Part shown: positions 9,625-17,866 of the stretch, one piece after another
Layout of the letters: every line of letters begins with the position of its first letter
Numbering within the stretch: position 1 is the first letter of the stretch
Notes under the pieces: model-generated
Told to the model about the DNA's origin: nothing
The model's input: the letters and a program-made list of their open reading frames with translations, nothing else
Database searches by the model: none
Position numbers and translations under genes: made by a program
Source: VRUE01 sp040879985
Lineage (GTDB): Bacteria; Actinomycetota; Thermoleophilia; Solirubrobacterales; 70-9
DNA: 64,000 nt
Direction: 5' to 3'
Assembly: GCA_040879985.1 (NCBI GenBank)
Contig: JBBDJH010000016.1
Location: 1-64,000, forward strand

Positions 9625-9966
9625 ATGAGCGCCGAGAGCAACTCCCGATGTCCTGTCTGCCGCACCGCTGACGTGGTTTGCGGCAAGTGGACCTTGCTCG
9701 TCATCCGCGACCTCGCCGAGGGCTGCAGCCGCTTCTGCGAGCTGGAGCGCTCGCTGGAGGGGATCAGCCCGCGCACGCTTTCGCTGCGCCTGCGAGCGCT
9801 GGAAGAGGAGGGCATCGTCGCCCGCAACACCTTCCCCGAGGTCCCGCCGCGGGTCGAGTACGCGCTGACCGAGAAGGGCCAGGCACTGGTCCCACTGATC
9901 GACGACATGCGCCGCTATGGCGCCCGCTGGCTGCTCGACGAAGAGTCGGCCCCCGTCCCCGCCTGA
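9625..9966 (+). CDS. HxlR-family winged-helix regulator
   Basis: About 113 aa from ATG 9625; an upstream ATG at 9562 would add 21 aa that do not resemble the family. 'CPVCRTADVVCGKWTLLVIRDL' is the HxlR N-terminal signature with a Cys near the N-terminus, followed by 'RFCELERSLEGISPRTLSLRLRALEEEGIV' (HTH) and the wing 'PPRVEYALTEKGQAL'. HxlR proteins are often redox or aldehyde sensors. It may control the large gene that follows 43 nt later, or itself. Confidence 0.88.
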   Translation: MSAESNSRCPVCRTADVVCGKWTLLVIRDLAEGCSRFCELERSLEGISPRTLSLRLRALEEEGIVARNTFPEVPPRVEYALTEKGQALVPLIDDMRRYGARWLLDEESAPVPA

Positions 9967-10009
9967 CGCCGGCGCCGATTGCAAGGCATCGTGCAGGCGC
10001 AGGAGCGCC

Positions 10010-11665
10010 GTGCGGTGGGGGGAAGGCTGGGACGTGCGCGATCCGCTGCTCAACGAGGCGATCCGGCGGCTTGCCGCCGAGGCCGCCACCCGCTTCAGCA
10101 CGCTCGTCGCCGGCGGCGAGCAGATCCCCTTCGACGTCGCCGAGTCGGCCGGCCCCGACGAGGCCTTCTTCCACAGCTACGTGCCGCTGACGGCGCGCTT
10201 CGTGCGCGAGCGCGAGGCCGAGCTGCGCTCGCTGCCCGCCTTCGAGCCCGCCCGCGACGCCGTCGACGCCGCCGGCGTCGCCGCCCCTTATCTGGAGCAG
10301 CGCGGTGAGAGCGTGCCGGCCGAGCCCGCCGAGCGCGCCGCCCGCCTGCTGACCGTCTTCGTCGCCGCCCTCTGGGACGGCTGCACCGAGTTCGCGCTCG
10401 ACCGCGAGCGGCTCGAGAGCGCCCTCGCCGTGCTCGACGCCGAGGCCGAGGACGTCGACGAGGCCGACTTCGTCGCCGTGCCGGTGGTCGGCCTACGGAT
10501 GCCCGGGATGCGGCTGCCGCTGCCGCACGGCGCCCAGATCGTCCGCGCCGACGCCTTCGAGGCGCCGATCGAGGCCCTGCGCAGCGAGGGGATGGGCCGC
10601 CAGGCCTGGGAACCGCAGTACTTCGCGATCGCCGAGCAGGGCGACGGGGCCGACAGCGCCTCCGCGGCGCTTGCCCAGCTGCGCGACCTGATCAGCATCA
10701 TGCGCCTCTTCAAGCCGGGCGGAGTCGGCCTCGGCCCGTACGCCTTCGTCCCCAACGGCGAGGCCGGCTGGCGCCGCATCGCGACCGGCGCCCCGGCGCC
10801 GCGCGAGGGCGGCTACCGGCTCGACCAGGAGGAGACAGAGCGACTGGTGGAGCTCGCCGAGACGCTCGAGGCCCGCCCCGACCCGACCGGCCCGCTGGCC
10901 TGGGCGGTGCGCCGCTTCGAGCTCGGCTGCGAGCGTCCCTCCCCACTGGAAGGCCTCAGCGACCAGCTGCTCGCCCTGCGCGCCGTGCTCGACGGCCAGG
11001 GCCCGGTCGGCGCCTCGCTGCCGATGCGCGCCGCGGCGCTGATCGCCGGCGGGTCGAGCGACCGCCTCGATGCCCGCGCGCGGGTCGAAGCGGCGATGGA
11101 GCTGGAGCGCCGCGAGATGTCCGGCGCCCGCGCCGGCGACGCCGAGCTGGCCGCCTGGGCCGAGGACAGCGTCCGTCGCATCCTCCGCGAAGCCGCCCTC
11201 GGCGAGCTCGGCGCCGACCTCAACGAGGCCGCCGACGAGACCCTGATCGCCACCGGCCTCGACGGCGGCGACAGCTCGATAGCCGTCTCGGAAGAGATCG
11301 AGCCTGAGCTTCCCGATGCCGCTCCCGACTTTGAGGTCGCCATAGCAACCAAAAAGTCGGAAACGCTGCGCACCGAGCCCACGATCGAGGAGGAACACGA
11401 GATGAGCCAGGACACCCGCATCCTCGAGCCGGTCCCGGCCGAGGACGAGATCCGCATCACCGCCCGCGACTGGCTCGAGGAGGTAGAGGACGACGCATCG
11501 GTCGAGGTCGAGGAGAGCACGCTCGACTTCCCGGCGATCGAGGGCGACCTCGAACACCGCGAGCGGATCGACACCCCGCGCGTCCGCCACCTCTTTCCGG
11601 TTCCGGAGGACGCGGACTGGGAGGTCAGGGAGTTGAAGTACGACCACTACGGTCGCGCCAGTTAG
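10010..11665 (+). CDS. Large acidic protein of unknown function (possible HEPN-like region)
   Basis: About 551 aa from GTG 10010 (AGGAG just upstream); GTG 10034 with GGAAGG is an alternative. It is soluble, rich in Ala, Glu and Asp, with no signal peptide. The segment around 'AWAVRRFELGCERPSPLEGLSDQLLALRAVL' followed by 'LPMRAAALI' faintly resembles the ApeA-type HEPN helices, which is speculative. The last ~150 residues are highly acidic and probably disordered, ending in a conserved-looking tail (RVRHLFPVPEDADWEVRELKYD). Its stop overlaps the stop of the convergent ATPase gene (TTAG). Confidence 0.65.
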   Translation: MRWGEGWDVRDPLLNEAIRRLAAEAATRFSTLVAGGEQIPFDVAESAGPDEAFFHSYVPLTARFVREREAELRSLPAFEPARDAVDAAGVAAPYLEQRGESVPAEPAERAARLLTVFVAALWDGCTEFALDRERLESALAVLDAEAEDVDEADFVAVPVVGLRMPGMRLPLPHGAQIVRADAFEAPIEALRSEGMGRQAWEPQYFAIAEQGDGADSASAALAQLRDLISIMRLFKPGGVGLGPYAFVPNGEAGWRRIATGAPAPREGGYRLDQEETERLVELAETLEARPDPTGPLAWAVRRFELGCERPSPLEGLSDQLLALRAVLDGQGPVGASLPMRAAALIAGGSSDRLDARARVEAAMELERREMSGARAGDAELAAWAEDSVRRILREAALGELGADLNEAADETLIATGLDGGDSSIAVSEEIEPELPDAAPDFEVAIATKKSETLRTEPTIEEEHEMSQDTRILEPVPAEDEIRITARDWLEEVEDDASVEVEESTLDFPAIEGDLEHRERIDTPRVRHLFPVPEDADWEVRELKYDHYGRAS

Positions 11666-12861
11666 GCGCGGCCGGCGGCGATCTCGATCCTCTCCGCGCT
11701 GCTCGCGAACAGGTAGCGGTTGATTTCGGCGAGGCCGCCGAGATCGTGGACATCCTCGTCAAGGTAGGGGACGCGGATCACTGCGCGGGTGCGCAGCTCG
11801 GCCGCGAGGTGCTCGATGTTGGCGGCGTCGCGCTCGGCCAGCGCCTGGTAGTCGACGAAGTTCTCGGCGACGCGCCGGGCCAGGTCCTCGTCGCCGAGCT
11901 TCGCCGCCAGCTCGCGCTCGAGCTCGCCACCGGCGCCGTCGGTCTCGCCACCGCCCTCGCCACCGCCGCCGCCGTCGCCGCGCAGGCTCTCCGCCGGGTA
12001 GTGGACCTTGTTGACGATCACGCCGCCGAAGGGCAACTTCGCCTCGACCAGCTTGCGGTGGAAGTAGACCGCCTCGTCGATCGGCTCGCCCTGCGGGCCG
12101 CAGACGACGAGGAAGCAGGTGTGGGGATCGGCGAGCAAGCTGTTGACCCGCTTGGCGCGGGCCTGGAAGCCGTCGACCATGCCGCTGAAGGCGTTGAGGA
12201 ACTCGGCCAGGTCGGCGAGCAGGTCGAAGCCGACGATCCGCTTGAGCACCGTGAGGGCGACCGAGGCGCCGCGCCCGGCGACCTTCGCCGCCAGCCCGGT
12301 CGGCTTCATGAAGACGCGCAGCGAGCGGCCCTCGATGAACTGGGTGAGGCGTTTCGGCGCCTCGAGGAAGTCGAGCGCGTTGCGGGTCGGCGGCGTGTCG
12401 AGGACGAGCAGATCGAAGCGCCCTTCGGTGTGCAGCTCGAAGAGCTTCTCCATCGCCATGTACTCCTGCGAGCCGGCCAGCGCGTTGGAGATCTGCTGGT
12501 AGATGCGGTTGTTCAGCACCCGGTCGCGCGACTCCTCGTCGGGCGCCTGGCGGGCGACGAGCTCGTCGAAGGTCGCCTTGGCGTCGAGCATCATCGCCCA
12601 CAGCTCGCCCTCGCCCTCGGTCTCGATCCCGTGGCGCTCGAAGAGGTCGGGGTCGACCCGGCTCGCCTCGTTGCCCAGCTCGCGCAGGCCGAGCGAGTCG
12701 GCGAGCCGCTTGGCCGGGTCGATCGTCAGCACGCAGACGCGCAGGCCGCGGGCTGCCATGCCGACCGCGATCGCCGCCGAGGTCGTCGTCTTGCCGACCC
12801 CGCCCGAGCCGGCGCAGATGCAGATGTCCTTGCCGGCGAGGATCTCGTTGACGGCAGTCAT
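11662..12861 (-). CDS. ArsA/Get3-like ATPase, second of a pair
   Basis: About 399 aa. It has the deviant Walker A 'GSGGVGKTTTSAAIA', switch I-like 'LTIDPAKRLADSLGL', and 'LLVLDTPPTRNALDFLEAP' (Walker B/switch II). It lacks the Cys set of arsenite pumps and there are no ars genes nearby. Length and pairing match mycobacterial Rv3680, which forms a hetero-complex with Rv3679. Around residue 315 a Gly-rich insert (GDGGGGGEGGGETDGAGG) replaces part of the membrane-protein-binding region. The ATG overlaps the TGA of the upstream partner (ATGA), so the two subunits are probably made in equal amounts. Confidence 0.87.
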   Translation of the reverse strand: MTAVNEILAGKDICICAGSGGVGKTTTSAAIAVGMAARGLRVCVLTIDPAKRLADSLGLRELGNEASRVDPDLFERHGIETEGEGELWAMMLDAKATFDELVARQAPDEESRDRVLNNRIYQQISNALAGSQEYMAMEKLFELHTEGRFDLLVLDTPPTRNALDFLEAPKRLTQFIEGRSLRVFMKPTGLAAKVAGRGASVALTVLKRIVGFDLLADLAEFLNAFSGMVDGFQARAKRVNSLLADPHTCFLVVCGPQGEPIDEAVYFHRKLVEAKLPFGGVIVNKVHYPAESLRGDGGGGGEGGGETDGAGGELERELAAKLGDEDLARRVAENFVDYQALAERDAANIEHLAAELRTRAVIRVPYLDEDVHDLGGLAEINRYLFASSAERIEIAAGRA

Positions 12862-13796
12862 CCCAGCCTCCGGGCGAGCTGCTCGGCGGCCTCGACGCCA
12901 AGCTCCGGCTCGAACAGGAAGGGGAGGGTCTTGACCGGCGCCTGCACGCGGCGCCGCAGGCGGGCCAGCTGGGCGCGCTGCGAGCGGGCCCGGCCGCACT
13001 CGGAGATCGCCGCGCGGGCGGCGGCGCGGACGCTGCCGTCCTCGCCCGCGGCCAGCTCGGCGAGGCGCTCGGCCTCCGCCTTGGAGAAGCGCTCCGGGTA
13101 GAGCCCGTTGAGGTAGACGCGGTCGACGGCGATTCCGACCTCGCTGCGCAGCTCCTTCTCCAGCGCCGCCGACTCGTTGACCGGCATCTCCTCGGGCAGG
13201 GCGACGATCGCGGCGCCGGTGTGCTCGTGGTCGGTGATCAGCCGTTCGAGCTGCTGCGCCTGCGAGTGGATCGGCCCGACCCGGGCGATCGCGGCGAAGG
13301 TGCGCGGCGTCTGCAGGAAGCCGATCCCGTGCCCGGTCGCGGGCGCGTCGACGATCACCAGGTCGTACTTGCGGCCGCTCTTCACCCGGCGGTCGAGCTG
13401 CGCCAGCTCCCAGATCTTGCCGATCGTGACCAGCTCCTTGAGGCCGGGGGTGGCGGCGGCCAGGTAGGTGAAGATGCGGCTGCGAAAGAGCATGTCGCGC
13501 ATCGCCCGCACCTTGAGCTGGAGCAGCACGTACTCGCGCATCGACTCGTCGGGGTCGATCGAGATCGACCAGAGGTTCTCGGCCATCTCGACCTCGTGGA
13601 AGCCGACTTCGCTGTGCGCGAAGATCCGCGCGGCGTTCTCCTGCGCGGAGACCCCGCAGACGATCGTGCGCTTGCCGGCTGCCGCGGCGCGCAGCCCGAG
13701 CGCGACCGCGACGGTGCTCTTGCCGACACCTCCCTTGCCGGTCACGAAGACCAGTCGCTTGTCGAGTAACTCGGGGATCGGGGTGATTCCTAGCAA
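12858..13796 (-). CDS. ArsA/Get3-like ATPase, first of a pair
   Basis: About 312 aa from TTG 13796; an in-frame ATG at 13829 would place its start only a few bases from the divergent parA start. Walker A 'TGKGGVGKSTVAVALG', then 'DLVIVDAPATGHGIGFLQTP', matching the shorter Rv3679-like subunit of the actinobacterial ATPase pair. The mycobacterial pair has been linked to stress protection through an unknown client. The divergent ParA/FtsZ operon starts within about 30 bp, so the two promoters must overlap. Confidence 0.85.
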   Translation of the reverse strand: MLGITPIPELLDKRLVFVTGKGGVGKSTVAVALGLRAAAAGKRTIVCGVSAQENAARIFAHSEVGFHEVEMAENLWSISIDPDESMREYVLLQLKVRAMRDMLFRSRIFTYLAAATPGLKELVTIGKIWELAQLDRRVKSGRKYDLVIVDAPATGHGIGFLQTPRTFAAIARVGPIHSQAQQLERLITDHEHTGAAIVALPEEMPVNESAALEKELRSEVGIAVDRVYLNGLYPERFSKAEAERLAELAAGEDGSVRAAARAAISECGRARSQRAQLARLRRRVQAPVKTLPFLFEPELGVEAAEQLARRLG

Positions 13797-13823
13797 TTTC
13801 GGGGAATGGGAGGAAAAGCGGGC

Positions 13824-14891
13824 GTGCATGCGAATACCCGCGCAATGGGATTCCTCAGCCGCAGAAACAAGTCCGTGCCAGTCGCCGAGCCACAGGAAGG
13901 CGAGCAGCACCCGATCGTCGAGGAGTTGCAGGCGATGGAGGCCGCCGTGCCCGAGAAGGCTCCGGAGCCCACGCCGCCTCCTGCTCCGCCTCCTGCTTCT
14001 GCGCCTGCGCCTGAGTCCGAGCCGGTGTCTGAGACCCCGGAGGAGTCCCCGCGGATGATGGCCAAGGACCTGATCGCGCCCAGCCGCCACGCGGTCGCCG
14101 TCGAGGAGCCCGCCGCCGAGGCGCCGACCAAGCACGCCGAGGTGATCGCCTTCGCCAACCAGAAGGGCGGCGTCGCGAAGACGACGACCACCCTCAACCT
14201 CGCCGTCGCCTTCGCCGAGTCCGGCCACCGGGTGCTCTGCATCGACCTCGACCCGCAGGGCAACCTGACGATGAGCCAGGGGATCGACCCGGACAAGGTC
14301 GAGAAGAGCCTCTACGACGTGCTGGTCAACGACATGCCGATCAGCGAGATCATCCAGCACCGCGAGATCGACATCGCCGTCTCCTCGATCGACCTGGCCG
14401 GGGCCGAGATCGCGATGAGCACCAAGATCGGCCGCGAGCGCTCGCTCGAGAAGGCGCTCAAAGAGGTCTCCGGCGACTACGACTTCGTCTGCATCGACAC
14501 GCCGCCCAGCCTCGGGCTGCTGACGATCAACGCGCTCACCGCCGCCAGCAAGGTGATCGTCCCGGTCCAGTGCGAGTACCTCTCGATGCGCGGGCTGGTG
14601 CAGCTGCAGAACACGCTGAAGATGATCCAGGAGAACCTCAACCCGGACGTCAAGATCGAGGGCATCCTGCCGACGATGCTCGACTCGCGCACCGTCCACG
14701 CCAAGGAGGCGGTTGAGATCCTCGAGGAGAACTTCGGCGACCTGGTCTTCCGCTCGCGGATCAAAAAGGCGATCAAGTTCGCCGAGGCGCCGGTAAAAGG
14801 GGCCAGCGTGCTCAAGTACGATTCGGAGAGCAACGCCGCGGGTTACTATCGAGACTTGGCCAAGGAGGTTTTGGAGCATGAGTCGGCGTAA
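13824..14891 (+). CDS. ParA/MinD-type ATPase coupled to ftsZ
   Basis: About 355 aa. A ~110-aa Pro/Ala/Glu-rich N-terminal region (disordered, with PPPAPPPASAPAP) precedes a Soj/ParA ATPase: 'FANQKGGVAKTTTTLNLA' (deviant Walker A), 'CIDLDPQGNLT', 'DFVCIDTPPSLGLL', 'VPVQCEYLSMRGL'. I chose GTG 13824 because GGGAGGAAA lies about 10 nt upstream; ATG 13845 is the alternative. There is no parB and no parS-like repeat beside it. It overlaps ftsZ by 14 nt, so it more probably places the division site or a cell-pole cargo than segregates DNA; that is inference. Confidence 0.85.
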   Translation: MHANTRAMGFLSRRNKSVPVAEPQEGEQHPIVEELQAMEAAVPEKAPEPTPPPAPPPASAPAPESEPVSETPEESPRMMAKDLIAPSRHAVAVEEPAAEAPTKHAEVIAFANQKGGVAKTTTTLNLAVAFAESGHRVLCIDLDPQGNLTMSQGIDPDKVEKSLYDVLVNDMPISEIIQHREIDIAVSSIDLAGAEIAMSTKIGRERSLEKALKEVSGDYDFVCIDTPPSLGLLTINALTAASKVIVPVQCEYLSMRGLVQLQNTLKMIQENLNPDVKIEGILPTMLDSRTVHAKEAVEILEENFGDLVFRSRIKKAIKFAEAPVKGASVLKYDSESNAAGYYRDLAKEVLEHESA

Positions 14892-16314
14892 GCGGGCGAG
14901 TATGCGCGAGGGTCCCCTTGCCGACCTCTTCCGCTCTACTTCCGAGGACGACGCCAAGGACGAGAGCCCCCAGCCCGCGGGTCCTGTCGTCGAGGAGGGG
15001 GTGTCCGAGTCGTCGCTGGGTTCCTCGCCAGATGACGATGCTTCACTCGCCGAGCAGGAGGGGCGAGGAACAGGACGCCGCGTCGCCTCGGACACCCCCG
15101 CCTCGACGCCACCCGCAGGAGAGACGTCGGAGCCGGCCTCGGAGCGGCTGAAGCGGGTGTTCTCGGAGGAGCCCGCGCCGCGGGAAGAGCTGCATAGGGA
15201 CGCGCCGCGCTACGGGCGCGAGGAACCGGAGTACGAGCCGCCCGGCTCGGGCGAGCCGCACCAGCCGGTGATCCGCGTCGTCGGCGTCGGCGGCGCCGGG
15301 GTCAACGCGGTCAACCGGATGGTCGACGCGAACGTGCCCGGGGTCGAGTTCATGGCGGTCAACACCGATCTTCAGTCGCTGCAGCTCTGCGTCGCCGACG
15401 TCACCGTGCACATCGGCGACGAGCAGACGCGCGGCCTCGGCGCCGGCGCCGACCCCGAGGTCGGCCACCGCTCTGCCTTCGAGGAGCAGGACAAGATCAA
15501 GCGCCTGCTGAAGGGCTCCGACATGGTCTTCGTCGCGGCCGGCGCGGGCGGCGGCACCGGCAGCGGCGCCGCCCCGGTGATCGCCCGCCTCGCCCGCGAG
15601 GTCGGCGCACTCACCGTCGGCATCGTCACCAAGCCGTTCAGCTTCGAGGGCTCGCGGCGCGGCAACCAGGCCGGCAAGGGGATCGAGGACCTGGCCGCGG
15701 CGGTCGACACCCTGATCGTCGTCCCCAACGACCGCCTGCTCGAGGTGCTCGACCAGCACACCTCGATGGTCGAGGCCTTCCAGGTCGCCGACGACGTGCT
15801 GCGCCAGGGCGTGCAGGGGATCTCCGACCTGGTCACCCTGCCGGCGCTGATCAACCTCGACTTCGCCGACGTGCGCACGATCATGTCCGACGCCGGCCGG
15901 GCGCTGCTCGGGATCGGCATGGGCCACGGCGAGGGGCGCGGCCTGCTCGCCGCCGAGAAAGCGATCTCCTCGCCCCTGCTCGAGACCTCGATGGAGGGCG
16001 CCCGGGCGATCCTGCTCTCGATCACCGGCGGCCCCGACCTCTCCCTGGTCGAAGTCAGCGAGGCCGCGAAGCTGGTCGGCGAGGCCGCCCACCCCGACGC
16101 CAACATCATCTTCGGCGCCAACATCGACGAGGAGCTGGGCGACCAGATCTGGGTCACCGTCGTCGCCACCCGCTTCGACGGCCAGCAGGTGCCGCGCCGC
16201 GCCGCCGAACCGACGATCCGCCGCACCAAGGACGCCGGCCGCGGCCGCGCGCCGCGCAACGAGAAGGCCGGCGAGCTGAGCAGCCTCGACGTCCCCGAGT
16301 TCTTGCCCGGGTAG
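14878..16314 (+). CDS. ftsZ: Cell-division GTPase FtsZ with ~128-residue N-terminal extension
   Basis: 478 aa. The tubulin-like core begins near residue 130 ('VIRVVGVGGAGVNAVNRMV') and has the GTP signature 'GAGGGTGSG' (222-230), 'VPNDRLLEV', and the T7 loop 'NLDFADV', so GTPase activity should be retained. The C-terminal peptide 'LDVPEFLPG' fits the actinobacterial tail that binds SepF and other partners. The first ~128 residues are acidic and Ser/Pro-rich with two short basic/hydrophobic patches (PLADLFRS, ERLKRVFSEE); FtsZ normally has only ~10-30 residues there. The start is well supported: AAGGAGG (14862-14868) is 9 nt before the ATG. It is coupled to a ParA gene and no other division-cluster (dcw) gene is adjacent. 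Confidence 0.93.
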   Translation: MSRRKRASMREGPLADLFRSTSEDDAKDESPQPAGPVVEEGVSESSLGSSPDDDASLAEQEGRGTGRRVASDTPASTPPAGETSEPASERLKRVFSEEPAPREELHRDAPRYGREEPEYEPPGSGEPHQPVIRVVGVGGAGVNAVNRMVDANVPGVEFMAVNTDLQSLQLCVADVTVHIGDEQTRGLGAGADPEVGHRSAFEEQDKIKRLLKGSDMVFVAAGAGGGTGSGAAPVIARLAREVGALTVGIVTKPFSFEGSRRGNQAGKGIEDLAAAVDTLIVVPNDRLLEVLDQHTSMVEAFQVADDVLRQGVQGISDLVTLPALINLDFADVRTIMSDAGRALLGIGMGHGEGRGLLAAEKAISSPLLETSMEGARAILLSITGGPDLSLVEVSEAAKLVGEAAHPDANIIFGANIDEELGDQIWVTVVATRFDGQQVPRRAAEPTIRRTKDAGRGRAPRNEKAGELSSLDVPEFLPG

Positions 16315-16354
16315 CGGCCCCTCCCTTGCCGGCACGGCGAGCGGCTTCCTTGAA

Positions 16355-17866
16355 ATGACGATGAAGGGAGTTGTCGCCGCCGGTCACCCGCTCACGGCTG
16401 AGGCCGGGGCGGAGGTTCTGCGCAAAGGGGGGAATGCCGTCGACGCGGCCGTTGCCGCGGTCCTCGCCTCGTTTGCCGTCGAGAGCCCGCTGACGGGATT
16501 TGGCGCGGGCGGATTCATGATCGTCAGCCGCGGAGAGGAGACGACCCTGATCGACTTCTTCGTCGCCGCCCCGGGGAAGGACGGGTTGGAGCGCAGCGTC
16601 GAGCTCGTGCCGGTGCCGGTCCACTTCGACGCGGACACCGTGCAGACTTTCTACGTCGGACCGGCCTCCTGCGGGGTGCCCGGCAACCCGGCCGGGCTGG
16701 AGCTGGCCCTGCAGCGGTTCGGCACGGTTCCGGCGGCCGAGCTGGCCGGCGACGCCGTGCGCCTCGCCCGCGAGGGCGCTCCGGTCAACGCCCAGCAGGC
16801 CTACATCCTCGAGATTCTCTGGCCGATCCACGAGCGGCTGGACGAGACGCGGGCGCTCTACGCGCCGGACGGGCGTCCGCTGGGCGAGGGGGACGTCTTC
16901 CGGTTCGCGGAGCTGGCCGAGGCGCTGGAGCGTTTCGGCGCGGAAGGCGCCGAGCCCTTCTACCGCGGTGAGGTGGCTGCGGCGCTGAGCGGCTACGTCG
17001 CCGCCCGCGGCGGCACCCTGGGCGCCGCCGACCTGGCCTCTTACGAGGCGATCGAGCGGCGGCCGATCGCCGTCCCCTTCCGCGACGCCGAGGTGCTGAC
17101 CAACCCGCCGCCGTCCTCGGGCGGGATCCTGATCGCCCATACGCTCGGCCTGCTCGAGCGGCTCGGCGAGGACAGCGGCCCGGAGCAACTCGTCGCGGCT
17201 ATGGCGGCGGCAAACGCCGTGCGCGACGAGGCCTTCGCCGAGGGCCTCTACGGCGAGGGGCTGGAGGCGGCGCTGCTCGACCCCGGGCGGCTCGACCTCA
17301 AGGCCGGCGACCTGCTCGGCTCGACCACCCACATCTCGGTCCTCGACGGCGCGGGGATGTGCGCCAGCGTCACCTGTTCGAACGGCTCCGGCTCCGGCGT
17401 GCTCGTCCCCGGCACCGGGGTCATCCTCAACAACATGCTCGGGGAGGAGGACCTCAACCCGCTCGGCTTCCACGCGATCGCGCCGGGACGGCGGGTGCCC
17501 TCGATGATGGCGCCGACCGTCGTGCGCCGCGACGGCGAGATCGAGCTCGGCCTTGGCAGCGCCGGCTCCAACCGGATCCGCTCGGCGATCGTGCAGACCG
17601 TGGTGCGCGCGGTCGAGCAGGGGATGGGCGCCGGCGATGCGGTGCGGGCGCCGCGGCTGCATTACGAGCAGGGCGTCGTCCAGGCCGAGCCGGGGATCGA
17701 CGAGGCGGCGCTGGCGCAAATCGAGGCGCGCGGGATCCCGGTCCTGCGGCGGCCGCGGATCAACCTCTTCTTCGGCGGCGTCCAAGCCGTCGCCCGCGAT
17801 CTGTCCAGCGGCGAGCTGAGCGGCGGCGGCGATCCGCGCCGCGGCGGTAGCGTGGTGGTCGCATGA
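16355..17866 (+). CDS. ggt: Gamma-glutamyltransferase-family protein
   Basis: 503 aa Ntn-hydrolase precursor. N-terminal 'AAGHPLTAEAGAEVLRKGGNAVDAAVAA' is the family signature. The autoprocessing site with the catalytic Thr is in 'LGSTTHISVLD', where cleavage before a Thr makes large and small chains. 'PSMMAPTVV' and 'GLGSAGSNRIRSAIVQ' are the gamma-glutamyl-binding region. There is no signal peptide, so it is probably cytosolic. The substrate could be glutathione-like gamma-glutamyl amides or another acyl donor. The stop overlaps the next gene (ATGA). Confidence 0.9.
   Translation: MTMKGVVAAGHPLTAEAGAEVLRKGGNAVDAAVAAVLASFAVESPLTGFGAGGFMIVSRGEETTLIDFFVAAPGKDGLERSVELVPVPVHFDADTVQTFYVGPASCGVPGNPAGLELALQRFGTVPAAELAGDAVRLAREGAPVNAQQAYILEILWPIHERLDETRALYAPDGRPLGEGDVFRFAELAEALERFGAEGAEPFYRGEVAAALSGYVAARGGTLGAADLASYEAIERRPIAVPFRDAEVLTNPPPSSGGILIAHTLGLLERLGEDSGPEQLVAAMAAANAVRDEAFAEGLYGEGLEAALLDPGRLDLKAGDLLGSTTHISVLDGAGMCASVTCSNGSGSGVLVPGTGVILNNMLGEEDLNPLGFHAIAPGRRVPSMMAPTVVRRDGEIELGLGSAGSNRIRSAIVQTVVRAVEQGMGAGDAVRAPRLHYEQGVVQAEPGIDEAALAQIEARGIPVLRRPRINLFFGGVQAVARDLSSGELSGGGDPRRGGSVVVA

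Noticed and set aside
11662..13796. Arsenite efflux operon
   Set aside because: The two ATPases look like ArsA, but no arsB, arsR, arsD or arsenite-binding Cys set is present; the Rv3679-Rv3680 type pair is a better match.
13824..14891. Plasmid or chromosome parAB locus
   Set aside because: There is no parB gene and no cluster of parS-like 16-mers nearby; the downstream partner is ftsZ.
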